Source: Oceanobacter sp. 1_MG-2023 (GTDB taxonomy: Bacteria; Pseudomonadota; Gammaproteobacteria; Pseudomonadales; Oceanobacteraceae). From it: DNA of 64,000 nucleotides. Below are positions 43,796 to 51,859 of the stretch, one piece after another; within the stretch, counting starts at the first letter, position 1; each line of letters opens with the position of its first letter. The notes under the pieces are model-generated. The model ran no database searches. It saw only the letters and a list, made by a program, of their open reading frames with translations, and was not told where the DNA came from. The position numbers and the translations under genes are program-made. The stretch is taken from contig NZ_JAUYWA010000010.1 of assembly GCF_030689025.1 (NCBI RefSeq), forward strand, positions 58,403 through 122,402, written 5' to 3'.

Positions 43796-44050
43796 GTGAG
43801 TAAAGCGAACGAAACGGGATTTACTGCAACTCTGCGCGGATCAACTGCCCAGGCAAGCCCGAATAGCGGCGGAATTGCGGGCAGTCAATTCTGATGAGCT
43901 CTGTAATACCGGAATGGCTCTTTGCTTACCCCGGCAAGCAGTCCTGCCTATTTATTGGGAAAAGGAGCTCAATACCGATCGGATAGCCAACCTGATCAAT
44001 AAGATTGGTGCTGAACGGATTCTGGCTGCGGAATATATCCCTGCAGGAAT
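43796..44050 (+). pseudogene. decayed regulator-like gene cut by the cassette array
   Basis: A GTG right after the palindrome opens M-S-K-A-N-E-T, a usual TetR-family start, but the zero frame stops after 32 codons. A second frame continues from about 43818 (L-L-Q-L-C-A-D-Q-L-P-R-Q-A-R) through I-A-N-L-I-N-K-I-G-A-E-R-I-L to the integron junction at 44050. Removing the array (44051-47110) would let this frame continue to a stop at 47182. It could be a TetR-type gene with an internal deletion or frameshift, interrupted by the array. The identity is not certain. Confidence 0.3.
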
Positions 44051-44140
44051 CGCCACTCAGCTGGGGCACCGTAAACACTAAATTTGACCCAAACCAAAAA
44101 GGCCAAGCGTGGGGAATCACTCTTAAATTGTTTGTTAGGT
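44051..44140 (-). other. attC recombination site of cassette 3 (downstream of the 44144 gene)
   Basis: On the minus strand R'' ACCTAAC (44140-44134) is followed by AAACAATTTAAGAGTGATTC and a CGCTTGGC segment, closely resembling large Vibrio-type attC sites. The site ends ...GAGTGGCG, exactly one base short of the TTRRRY of R', because the array stops here and genomic ATTCC follows. Confidence 0.75.
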
Positions 44141-44143
44141 AAA

Positions 44144-44863
44144 TTATTTCGACCAAAACTCATTAGCCACAAACTCATGATGCTTCAAAGCACTCTGACT
44201 ATCAAAATGAGCTTTAGTAAACAAAGAGTATAACGAAAATATGATGTCATGTGACTGCTCAACAATGTCAGCAGCATCAGAATAGACCAAACCAAAATCT
44301 GCAGCGTCAAATACTCTTCTACCCGTGGTTTCCGTTGATTGAAACTGTTTATGGGAAATCATTTTGTTACGAGCATTATTTACTCGAATGCCAAGTTCTG
44401 AACTAGTGAGAGTTTGATATTTTCCAATCGCGACTTCAATTAATTCATCAAAGGCACGCATTTTTCTAGTTGCTTCTTCCACTCGAAAATACTCAACAGA
44501 CTCATCTGAAACTGAGCCGTTTACAGAGTAGACTTGCAAATCCTTTGAATCTGAAAACCATTTTTTAAGTTGGCTTTTAAAATTGGTGTCTTCTAGGGCT
44601 TTCATAACATTATGTACACTAGCCACTTTGGGCTGTGTATCAAACATAATTGCACGCATCTCTGACAGAACATGCATGTACAGTGAAAAACGAAGAGTAT
44701 TTGCACCACTGGCAGCGTAAGACCCATCCCATCTTTTTAGGTGCTCTGAATCACCGATAAGGTGAGAAAGTAAATTTTGATTCTGGTCTGCTAAAAAGTA
44801 GGCATTCACAACACTCGAAAGCATCATTGCATTCTTACCAATTCTTTTAATTATTACACTCAT
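44144..44863 (-). CDS. cassette-borne HEPN-like protein (AbiU2-like), 239 residues
   Basis: The only gene of the last cassette. It starts at 44863 with a GGGGAAG site. The product is mostly helical and contains R-N-K-M-I-S-H (R-x5-H) near residue 175. The preceding L-I-E-V-A-I-G-K-Y-Q-T-L helix is in the usual place of the HEPN catalytic motif, and AbiU2-type abortive-infection proteins have this layout (R-x4-6-H with a following K). I am not certain of the family. Very AT-rich codon use, unlike neighbouring chromosomal genes, shows foreign origin. The stop codon lies four bases inside the attC R'' box. As a cassette gene it may depend on an upstream promoter. Confidence 0.65.
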   Translation of the reverse strand: MSVIIKRIGKNAMMLSSVVNAYFLADQNQNLLSHLIGDSEHLKRWDGSYAASGANTLRFSLYMHVLSEMRAIMFDTQPKVASVHNVMKALEDTNFKSQLKKWFSDSKDLQVYSVNGSVSDESVEYFRVEEATRKMRAFDELIEVAIGKYQTLTSSELGIRVNNARNKMISHKQFQSTETTGRRVFDAADFGLVYSDAADIVEQSHDIIFSLYSLFTKAHFDSQSALKHHEFVANEFWSK

Positions 44864-44876
44864 ACTTCCCCAATTT

Positions 44877-44974
44877 ATCTGACGCCTCATTCAGAGGCAA
44901 AAATTAGTTGGCTATAATGTTGAGGAACGAAAACAGCCAACTGTATTTTTTTCCTTTGCAATGACTTGTTAGGC
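44877..44974 (-). other. attC recombination site between cassettes 2 and 3
   Basis: Minus-strand R'' GCCTAAC (44974-44968) and R' GTCAGAT (44883-44877), a one-base change from GTTRRRY, flank an imperfect inverted repeat with AGTTGGCT/AGCCAACT arms and a GCCTC...GAGGC pair. The stop codon of the cassette 2 gene is inside R''. Confidence 0.85.
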
Positions 44975-45564
44975 ATTTGTATCTCGGTTAGCCACAGAAT
45001 CCATTTTTTGTTTGAATTTCTTTCTTAACTCAAGTGACTCGGAAGACTTGAGTTTTTCAATATAATCAGCAAAGTCTTTCTTTAATGCTTCGTGAACAGC
45101 ATTTCTATTTAGCACTTCCATACCTTCAATTCGTTCATACATATCACCGAAAGACCACACTAAGGCAGAACTTTGAATTTCTGCTTGATGTAGGATTCCA
45201 CAGCGAAACTCTTTATAAAAATTTTCACGTTGTTCTTTCGTATGGAAATATTCACAAAAGTAAGGACTTGTTTTAAGAAACCTCACGAAAACTTTTTTTG
45301 ATTTTCCATCAGTTGATTCCAATCCTTCTTTAAAAGCCTGGAGAGTTTCGATTAATAATAAATCTATTGCTAAAACAGTAAAACCAAAGCGCTTTTCGGA
45401 ATTTTTTAATTTTTTTCAAATTCAATAAGTTTATCTACAGGTTCTAAATACCTAGATGATAATCTCGAATAAAGAACACCAATAGCTTTCTGCCAATCAT
45501 CTTCGTTACTTTCTAAATCAAGTGACTTCCACTGCTTTGCAGTAAAATTAGGTGCAATATCCAA
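44969..45564 (-). pseudogene. cassette-borne HEPN-like gene split by a one-base slip in an A7 run
   Basis: From a TTG at 45564 with an AAGGAG site, the frame runs L-D-I-A-P-N-F-T-A-K-Q-W-K... for 52 codons, then stops directly after an A7 run (45417-45411 on the minus strand). Adding one A, or a -1 ribosomal slip, joins it to the 44969-45322 frame. That would give about 198 residues. The distal part has F-R-C-G-I-L-H-Q (R-x4-H), a HEPN-like catalytic pattern. The gene could be a true pseudogene, phase-variable through the A-run, or frameshift-expressed; sequence alone cannot tell, nor can a sequencing error be excluded. Confidence 0.65.
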
Positions 45565-45580
45565 GTACGACTCCTTGAAT

Positions 45581-45652
45581 GCCTAACGCCTCACTCACCA
45601 GAATTTTGGGAGCGAAGCGAGTAAAATTTCCGAGTGCAGTGACTTGTTAGCA
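45581..45652 (-). other. attC recombination site between cassettes 1 and 2 (72 bp)
   Basis: On the plus strand GCCTAAC (45581-45587) and GTTAGCA (45646-45652) bracket an imperfect inverted repeat (CACTC/GAGTG, AATTTT/AAAATT) with a short central loop AGCGAAGCGAG. It is a compact, complete attC. The GTTAGCA end is complementary to the first bases of the Kiwa cassette at 47111-47105. Confidence 0.88.
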
Positions 45653-45654
45653 TG

Positions 45655-46542
45655 CTACCGAACACGTTTAGAGTTAGTTAAGTAATCGCTACCAGACAAC
45701 GGCCCTTTATATATATCTTCTAATAAAAAGTGCAGCACTTCTTTGAGTTCTTTCTTGTCACTTGGCAATGTTATTTTGCCATTATTTACAATGACTGAAA
45801 TGTCAGGAAAATTGGCAGAAGCTGTGGATATTTGCGTAACAGTATAGCTGTCTAATACCCCCGAACTCTTAATAGAGTGCGCCATCTTTCTTACTTGCGT
45901 ATCGGCTTCTGAGATAAAACTTTCAAGATCAGCAATTTCCAATGAAGCATGTTGCGACATCTGAGTTAAGTCTTCGTCAGTTGCTTCTCGATAAAACCCT
46001 GATAGATCGAAAACCATTCGAGCATTGTGAAAGCTTTTAAATTTTGTTCTATTGCCTTCAATAATTGCTACCAACTTATTATCAATAGTAAAGATATCAT
46101 CAGTAGTTTTTACAAACGTATTGCCAGTTTGCATCTTTATTAGAGGGAGTTGATTTAGCGAAAGAGCCTGTCTTGAGGAAAACTTTTGAACAAACACTTT
46201 GGTTTGACCGTTTGTAGTTATGCCTGTAAATATTGCCTTTATCGGCTCATTTGAAAAGTTGGAAATATTCACATCAGTAAAAGATAATGCATTTGCATTG
46301 ATTGCATTTTTCATCAACGTTGATTCACTAATATCATCAATGATGAGGACTTCATTCTCGCCTGGCTTCCAGTCACCATTAAAATCCACTTCAGTATCTA
46401 CTCCCTGCTCAAATAATACTCGCTGATCTTCAAATATTTGAATTAGCTCTGACTGAAGTGGACTATTTACCCTAATTCGTTTAATTTGACAGCTGCCGCT
46501 ATCGTCCTTAATAAACGCGAAAAAATTCTGTTGTGCTGTCAT
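45655..46542 (-). CDS. kwaB: KwaB-like protein (DUF4868) of a Kiwa anti-phage system
   Basis: A 295-residue protein with the DUF4868/KwaB layout. An N-terminal half of mixed beta structure is followed by a central K-F-S-S-R-Q-A-L-S-L segment near residue 122, F-T-I-D-N-K-L-V-A-I-I-E-G near 149, and a helical C-terminal third. KwaB is the soluble partner of the membrane protein KwaA; in Kiwa systems the pair senses phage attack at the membrane and KwaB binds DNA to block phage replication. It starts one base after the kwaA stop, with a GAGGAAT site, and ends three bases before the attC. The match rests on architecture, gene order and partial motifs rather than an alignment. Confidence 0.8.
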   Translation of the reverse strand: MTAQQNFFAFIKDDSGSCQIKRIRVNSPLQSELIQIFEDQRVLFEQGVDTEVDFNGDWKPGENEVLIIDDISESTLMKNAINANALSFTDVNISNFSNEPIKAIFTGITTNGQTKVFVQKFSSRQALSLNQLPLIKMQTGNTFVKTTDDIFTIDNKLVAIIEGNRTKFKSFHNARMVFDLSGFYREATDEDLTQMSQHASLEIADLESFISEADTQVRKMAHSIKSSGVLDSYTVTQISTASANFPDISVIVNNGKITLPSDKKELKEVLHFLLEDIYKGPLSGSDYLTNSKRVR

Positions 46543-46543
46543 T

Positions 46544-47062
46544 TTATTCCTCTACATCGATAACTATATATTCTGTTAACTGAGCCACTGTTAAAGGTTG
46601 GCTAGCATGCCTAAGTTCTTTTTTTGTGATAAGTACGTAAGTTACACCCTCCGGTGTGCCTACTTTATAAAAGTGCCATTTCATGATGCCTAGAAGAGGA
46701 TTGAAGTGATAGCTATATCCAGTGCTGGTTATCATGGCAAATATTAATAATGTTGGAACCCAGACTATCCAGTTTAGCGCAGTGAAACTTGCAGTAAAAA
46801 GCGGAAGTAAATATAAAAGAAGAAAGCCCATATTTTCACGATCAGCAGCTTCAACAGTCGCTACAGAAAAATTGAAGCGCTCTAAGTTCTTCTTGGCATA
46901 GCGAAGCATCCAGATGCAAACCAGTACTAGAAATAATGAAGCTGCAATAGCCAAGCCAGCAAATGTTTTTTCTCCATCAAACCAAGCCACCCACGCATAA
47001 GTAAAGCCTACAGGGGCTATTGCTGTGCTAGTAAGTGAAATTTTGGAAAGTGTGCTTAACAC
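46544..47062 (-). CDS. kwaA: KwaA-like four-helix membrane protein of a Kiwa anti-phage system
   Basis: A 172-residue inner-membrane protein with four transmembrane segments: about residues 8-28, 33-53, 78-101 and 103-121. These are followed by a cytoplasmic tail with V-T-Y-V-L-I-T-K-K-E-L. This is the size and topology of KwaA. I chose GTG at 47062, which has an AAAGGA site six bases upstream. An in-frame ATG at 47128 lies outside the cassette (cassette edge at 47110), so it cannot be the native start. It is immediately followed by kwaB in the same cassette; a promoter inside or upstream of the cassette is not evident. Confidence 0.78.
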   Translation of the reverse strand: MLSTLSKISLTSTAIAPVGFTYAWVAWFDGEKTFAGLAIAASLFLVLVCIWMLRYAKKNLERFNFSVATVEAADRENMGFLLLYLLPLFTASFTALNWIVWVPTLLIFAMITSTGYSYHFNPLLGIMKWHFYKVGTPEGVTYVLITKKELRHASQPLTVAQLTEYIVIDVEE

Positions 47063-47110
47063 ATTATTTCCTTTGCTCGAAATTATGATTGAATTCGATT
47101 TGCATGCTAA

Positions 47111-47398
47111 CAGTTTCTTTGTGCGCATGCGCGGTTTCTGGGCAAGCCGGTTCCTGGGAAATCACCGTAACTACTTGAATGATAGGAAGTAAAATCCATT
47201 TCCAGATCAGTCCATTCTGTGAAAGCGAGCATGCGCATTAACTCATTGGTGCCTTGTGCATTAATCTGTCAACCTGCGCAACAACTTTCCGTATATCAAT
47301 GCCTTGACGATAACAACGTCCGGGAAAGCGCGCAAGGCTTCTGAAAAAGCGCGCATTGATTTGGGCAATCTTTCAATTATACTGGATATACATACATA
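47111..47398. other. right flank of the cassette array, no gene identified
   Basis: 288 bases between the cassette edge and the transposase remnant. It contains GCGCATGCGC palindromes near 47122-47133 and two copies of AAAGCGCGCA about 30 bases apart near 47325 and 47355. No integrase fragment and no attI-like sequence could be recognised. Confidence 0.5.
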
Positions 47399-47632
47399 TC
47401 AGATCAAGGAGTGATGAATCTGCTCGACCAGCTGCCGTTCGCTGCGAATACTGAAGAGGATTTGCAGCAGCAAGGCTCTCAATAAAGGCTCCGGAGGAAT
47501 GGATTCCTGCCCACGCTCGGAATAGGTCAGGCTGAGTTTCCAGTCGATGTGGGTGAGTGCCTGATCGAATAGGGTTTTGATGGATCGTAAAGGGTGATCG
47601 TGTGGAACCCGTTCATCCAGTTTGATGGTGGT
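47399..47632 (-). pseudogene. IS5-type transposase N-terminal remnant
   Basis: A 77-codon minus-strand frame reads L-D-E-R-V-P-H-D-H-P-L-R near its start, then L-T-Y-S-E-R-G-Q-E-S-I-P-P-E and L-L-R-A-L-L-L-Q with S-I-R-S-E-R-Q-L-V-E-Q. This is the conserved N-terminal region of IS5/IS1182-like transposases. The frame then stops at 47399, and the catalytic core is missing. It marks past transposition beside the cassette array. Confidence 0.8.
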
Positions 47633-47680
47633 TTACCGAAGCCAGTAGGCATCAGGGATAAAATCAACAGCCTGCCAGAG

Positions 47681-47720
47681 CCCCTTTCCCCCCTTTCCCC
47701 CCTTTCCGCCCTTTCCCCTC
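47681..47720. repeat. CCCTTTCC-type C/T-rich tandem repeat
   Basis: Four to five imperfect units of the CCCCCTTTCC type lie between the transposase remnant and the benA promoter region. No coding role is evident. Confidence 0.75.
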
Positions 47721-47926
47721 TTTTTACTCCTTCACTCCCTCATCCATCACTTGCCAGCTTCCCTCTGTCTTTAACTGCTCCATTTCCCTGCTCCATTTCC
47801 CTGCGCCAGCCACCAGCCATTGGCTTAAATCATCTCTGTGCACAAAACGGATAAACCTTATCCGGCTCTGGATAGTTCGTTTTTCGTCAGGCTTTTAACC
47901 TGATCATAAATACGGAGGGTCCATTG

Positions 47927-49282
47927 ATGAACGAGCAACTGATAACAAAAATCCAGGGCATGATGGAAGAAGACAAGGAGCAAGGTCTGTTCCGCTGTCG
48001 CCGTGACATGTTTACCGATCCGGAGCTGTTTGAGCTGGAGATGAAGCATATCTTCGAAGGCAACTGGATCTATCTGGCCCACGAAAGCCAGATTGCTGAA
48101 AATAACGATTTTTTCACCACTTATATGGGCCGCCAGCCGGTATTTATTGCCCGTAACAAGGAAGGTGAGCTGAACTGTTTTATCAATGCCTGCTCCCACC
48201 GGGGCGCGGTGTTGTGCCGTACCAAAAAGGGCAACAAGTCGGTATTGACCTGTCCTTTCCATGGCTGGAGCTTTAATAACTCCGGCAAGCTGCTGAAAGT
48301 AAAAGATCCGAAAGAAGCCGGTTACCCGGATTCTTTCAACTGCGATGGTTCCCACGATCTGGCCAAGGTCGCCCGTTTCGAATCCTATCGTGGCTTTCTG
48401 TTTGGCTCGCTGCGAGACGACGTCAAACCACTGACCGAACACCTGGGCGAAGCAGCCAAGATTATCGATATGATCGTCGATCAGTCACCGCAAGGTCTGG
48501 AAGTGGTCAAGGGTGCCTCCAGCTATATCTACGATGGCAACTGGAAGGTTCAGGCTGAAAACGGTGCCGATGGTTACCATGTCTCGTCCGTGCACTGGAA
48601 CTATGTAGCCACCACCGCCCGCCGCAAAAACGGCATGTCGGATGACGACGTCAAAGCCATGGATGCGTCGACCTGGAACAAGCAGAAAGGCGGCTTCTAC
48701 GCCTTTGAACAAGGCCATATCCTGCTGTGGATGCAATGGCCGAATCCGCAAGACCGCCCACTCTATGAACGCCGCGACGAGCTGGTTTCTCAATATGGTG
48801 AAGCCAAGGCCGACTGGATGATCGGCAACCTGCGTAACCTGTGTTTGTACCCGAACGTGTTCCTGATGGATCAGTTCAGTTCGCAGATTCGTCATTTCCG
48901 GCCGATCTCGGTCGACAAGACCGAAGTCACCATCTATTGCATCGCCCCTAAAGGCGAGAGCGCCGACGCCCGTACCCATCGCATTCGCCAGTATGAAGAT
49001 TTCTTCAACGCATCAGGCATGGCAACGCCGGATGACCTGGAAGAATTCCGCGCCTGTCAGGAAGGCTTCAAGGCCGGTGGCCTGCCCTGGAACGATATGT
49101 GCCGGGGTGCCACTCACTGGATTGACGGCCCGGACGACGCTGCCAAGGCCATCGACCTCAAACCAGTGATGAGTGGTGCCAAATCGGAAGATGAAGGCCT
49201 GTATACCATTCAGCACCGTTACTGGGTGGATTACCTGTCTGCCTGTGTCGATAAAACCGGTTCTGATAAAGCCAACGGCTAA
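47927..49282 (+). CDS. benA: benzoate 1,2-dioxygenase large subunit BenA
   Basis: A 451-residue Rieske oxygenase alpha subunit. Ligands of the Rieske [2Fe-2S] cluster are C89-x-H91 and C109-x2-H112. The mononuclear iron domain contains the E-N-G-A-D-G-Y-H-x4-H motif near residues 209-219. It hydroxylates benzoate to the cis-diol carboxylate, with electrons from BenC. The ATG at 47927 follows a GGAGG site. It opens the benABCD operon; no BenM/BenR regulator is adjacent. Confidence 0.93.
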   Translation: MNEQLITKIQGMMEEDKEQGLFRCRRDMFTDPELFELEMKHIFEGNWIYLAHESQIAENNDFFTTYMGRQPVFIARNKEGELNCFINACSHRGAVLCRTKKGNKSVLTCPFHGWSFNNSGKLLKVKDPKEAGYPDSFNCDGSHDLAKVARFESYRGFLFGSLRDDVKPLTEHLGEAAKIIDMIVDQSPQGLEVVKGASSYIYDGNWKVQAENGADGYHVSSVHWNYVATTARRKNGMSDDDVKAMDASTWNKQKGGFYAFEQGHILLWMQWPNPQDRPLYERRDELVSQYGEAKADWMIGNLRNLCLYPNVFLMDQFSSQIRHFRPISVDKTEVTIYCIAPKGESADARTHRIRQYEDFFNASGMATPDDLEEFRACQEGFKAGGLPWNDMCRGATHWIDGPDDAAKAIDLKPVMSGAKSEDEGLYTIQHRYWVDYLSACVDKTGSDKANG

Positions 49283-49293
49283 GGAGCAAGACC

Positions 49294-49785
49294 ATGAGCT
49301 TTGATTACCAACAGATTCTGAATTTTCTCTACTCCGAAGCCCGGGCGCTGGATGACAAACAGTGGGACCAGTGGCTGGAACACTACGACCCGGAAGCCGA
49401 ATTCTGGATTCCCAGCTGGGATGACGATGGCGAGCTGGTGACCGATCCCCAGGCCCACGTCTCGCTGATGTATTACCGCCGTCGCGATGGCCTTGAAGAC
49501 CGGGTGTTCCGTATCAAGACCGAACGCTCCAGCGCCTCCAGTTTGCCGGAGCCGCGCACCAGCCATAACACCAGCAATGTTGAAATTGTTGCCGACCATG
49601 GTGACCGCTGCGAGATCCGCTACAACTGGTGCACCCACAGCATGCGTTACCACACCGTGGATTCTTATTTCGGCAACGCCTTTGTCACGCTGATCAAGAC
49701 CGAAGCCGGCCTGAAGATCCTGCAGAAAACCGTTGTGATCAAGAATGACTACATTCATCACGTCGTCGACATCTATCACGTGTAA
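49294..49785 (+). CDS. benB: benzoate 1,2-dioxygenase small subunit BenB
   Basis: A 163-residue beta subunit of the SnoaL-like fold that forms the alpha3beta3 oxygenase with BenA. Family features include Y-S-E-A-R-A-L-D near residue 12, W-D-Q-W-L-E-H-Y near 26, and the D-D-Y-I-H-H-V-V-D-I-Y-H-V end. An AAGGAG site precedes the ATG, 11 bases after benA. It has no catalytic metal of its own. Confidence 0.92.
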   Translation: MSFDYQQILNFLYSEARALDDKQWDQWLEHYDPEAEFWIPSWDDDGELVTDPQAHVSLMYYRRRDGLEDRVFRIKTERSSASSLPEPRTSHNTSNVEIVADHGDRCEIRYNWCTHSMRYHTVDSYFGNAFVTLIKTEAGLKILQKTVVIKNDYIHHVVDIYHV

Positions 49786-49848
49786 GACGCTGGCCGGTGC
49801 GCTGCCACATAACAACAAAAGCCCTCAACAAAGGCTGGAGATACCGCT

Positions 49849-50859
49849 ATGCCCAAAGTAGCCCTCAATTTTGAAGACGGAGTTACCCGTTTTATCGACG
49901 CCATGGCGGGCGAAACCGTGGCCGATGCCGCCTACCGCTCGCAAATCAATATTCCGATGGACTGCCGAGACGGTGCCTGCGGTACCTGCAAATGCCAATG
50001 GGAATCCGGCCAGTTCGAGATGGACGATTACATAGACGACGCCCTGTCCGAGCAGGAAGCAGAAGCAGGCAAGGTGCTTACCTGTTGCATGGTGGCAGAA
50101 ACGGATTGCGTGATTAACGTCCCGGCGCTGTCATCCCTGTGTGTACAGACTCAGATGGCGGATATTCATGCCGAGGTGGTCGAGCTTGACCGGCTGTCAC
50201 CTTCTACCCTCAGCTTTACCCTGGCCAGTGATCAGGTTCGTGCCCTGCATTTTTTGCCGGGGCAATACGTCAATCTGCAAGTACCTGGCACCGATCAGAG
50301 CCGGGCTTATTCGTTCAGCTCACTGGTGCAGGCAGACAGCGGCGCAGTGTCGTTTCTGGTGCGGGTGGTACCGGACGGTTTGATGAGCCACTGGCTGACC
50401 CACGATGCCAAGCCGGGCGATAACATGACCTTGCGCGGCCCGTTCGGCAGCTTCTACCTGCGGGATGTCAAACGTCCGCTGTTGATGCTGGCGGGCGGTA
50501 CCGGTCTGGCGCCGTTTCTGGCGATGCTGGAAAAACTCGAACGCGATGGCTGCCCGCAACCCGTACATCTGATTTACGGCGTTACCAACGACAGCGATCT
50601 GGTTGAACTGGACACTCTGGAAGGCTTGGCAGCCCGCATCGACAATTTCAGTTTTACCGCCTGTGCCGCCAACCCGGAGGCAGAGTACCCGGTAAAAGGG
50701 TTTGTAACCCATCATATGAACGACGCCGTATTACACCACGGCGACCTCGATATTTACCTCTGCGGGCCACCCCCCATGGTCGACGCCGTCAACGGTTTTA
50801 TCACCGACAAAGGCATCCAGCCGGTGAATTTCTATTACGAGAAATTTGCTTCCAGTTGA
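49849..50859 (+). CDS. benC: benzoate dioxygenase ferredoxin reductase BenC
   Basis: A 336-residue NADH:oxygenase reductase that feeds BenAB. The N-terminal plant-type [2Fe-2S] ferredoxin has cysteines 39, 44, 47 and one near 80 (D-C-R-D-G-A-C-G-T-C, V-L-T-C-C). The FAD domain carries R-A-Y-S-F-S near 155, and the NAD domain has G-G-T-G-L-A-P near 215 and Y-L-C-G-P-P-P-M near 301. It lies 63 bases after benB, with a GGAG site. Confidence 0.93.
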   Translation: MPKVALNFEDGVTRFIDAMAGETVADAAYRSQINIPMDCRDGACGTCKCQWESGQFEMDDYIDDALSEQEAEAGKVLTCCMVAETDCVINVPALSSLCVQTQMADIHAEVVELDRLSPSTLSFTLASDQVRALHFLPGQYVNLQVPGTDQSRAYSFSSLVQADSGAVSFLVRVVPDGLMSHWLTHDAKPGDNMTLRGPFGSFYLRDVKRPLLMLAGGTGLAPFLAMLEKLERDGCPQPVHLIYGVTNDSDLVELDTLEGLAARIDNFSFTACAANPEAEYPVKGFVTHHMNDAVLHHGDLDIYLCGPPPMVDAVNGFITDKGIQPVNFYYEKFASS

Positions 50860-50919
50860 TCCGCGCCCGTTTGTGGCGGTGTGTCTGGCACATCGCCCCG
50901 CTTCAGGAGAACACCTTTT

Positions 50920-51705
50920 ATGCGTCCCTCTCGTTTTGAAAATAAAGTTGTTATTGTCACCGGTGCCGCTCAGGGTATTGGCCGGACGGTGGCGGAATCC
51001 CTGGCGGCGGAAGGCGCAATACTGGCGCTGATCGATCTGTCGCCCATCGTCGAAGAAGTGGTTGCAGCCTGTCTTGCCGCAGGCTCACCCAACACCATTC
51101 ACCGGCTCGCCAATCTGGAGCAGTTCAAAAGTGCCAACGACGCCATTCGTTCGGTCATTGCGGAGCTGGGCCGGGTCGATGTGCTGGTGAATAACGTTGG
51201 TGGCACCATCTGGGCCAAACCCTATGAAGCCTACAAGCCGACCCAGATTGAAAAAGAAATCCGCCGCTCGTTATTCCCGACCTTGTGGGGCTGTCATGCG
51301 GTGCTCGATACCATGCAGGCGCAACGCAGCGGCACCATTGTGAATGTGTCGTCCATTGCCACCCGAAGCCGTAATCGCGTGCCGTATGCGGCTGCCAAGG
51401 GCGGCGTCAATGCCATCACGGCCTGCCTGGCATTCGAGAACGCCGAATATGGCATCCGCGTCAACGCCACCGCACCGGGCGGTACTGATGCAGCCCCACG
51501 CCGGATTCCCCGCAACACCAACAAGCAAAGCAAACAGGAAGCTATCTGGTATCAGCAGATTGTCGACCAGACCGTCGACTCGACCCTGATGAAACGTTAT
51601 TCCACCTTGCAGGAGCAAGCCGATGCGATTCTGTTTCTGGCGTCGGATGAGTCGTCTTACCTGACCGGTTCGGTGATTCCGGTTGGTGGTGGTGATTTGG
51701 GCTAG
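50920..51705 (+). CDS. benD: benzoate cis-diol dehydrogenase BenD
   Basis: A 261-residue short-chain dehydrogenase that oxidises the 1,6-dihydroxycyclohexadiene carboxylate to catechol with decarboxylation. The NAD motif T-G-A-A-Q-G-I-G is near residue 14, N-N-V-G-G near 90, the catalytic serine near 142 and Y-A-A-A-K-G near 155. The start at 50920 has a CAGGAGAA site. It closes benABCD; catechol ring-cleavage genes (cat) are not in this window. Confidence 0.93.
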   Translation: MRPSRFENKVVIVTGAAQGIGRTVAESLAAEGAILALIDLSPIVEEVVAACLAAGSPNTIHRLANLEQFKSANDAIRSVIAELGRVDVLVNNVGGTIWAKPYEAYKPTQIEKEIRRSLFPTLWGCHAVLDTMQAQRSGTIVNVSSIATRSRNRVPYAAAKGGVNAITACLAFENAEYGIRVNATAPGGTDAAPRRIPRNTNKQSKQEAIWYQQIVDQTVDSTLMKRYSTLQEQADAILFLASDESSYLTGSVIPVGGGDLG

Positions 51706-51859
51706 GCCGGTGGCCAGCTTGTGCCCGCCAGGGCTGTGACGGTGCGGTGGATACACGCGGAAAGGTTGTCCTGTTTTAATGCGTCTCGTACTGAACCTGA
51801 TGCCAGTTATCTGTCTATACTGGAGCAGTACACCATCACGTATTCAACAGGGGGAGCAC

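Larger units (their letters stand above)
44051..47110 (-). mobile_element. three-cassette integron array without integrase (CALIN-like)
   Basis: Three integron cassettes in the same orientation, read right to left: 47110-45587 (kwaAB), 45586-44883 (HEPN-like, frameshifted) and 44882-44051 (HEPN-like). Each starts with TTRRRY-type bases after a G, and each has an R'' box near its end complementary to its own start: TGCTAAC/GTTAGCA, GCCTAAC/GTTAGGC, and ACCTAAC against GTCAGAT with two mismatches. No integrase gene is present on either side. AT content and codon use are far higher in A/T than the flanking catabolic genes. The left end joins ATTCC directly after the cassette's terminal G, as in insertion at a secondary site. 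Confidence 0.85.

Noticed and set aside
47063..47128. Upstream ATG of kwaA at 47128
   Set aside because: It lies outside the cassette boundary at 47110, so it is not part of the native mobile gene; GTG 47062 has a proper ribosome site.
47111..47926. Integron integrase gene or attI site to the right of the array
   Set aside because: Only an IS5-type transposase fragment and repeats were found; no tyrosine recombinase motifs in any frame.
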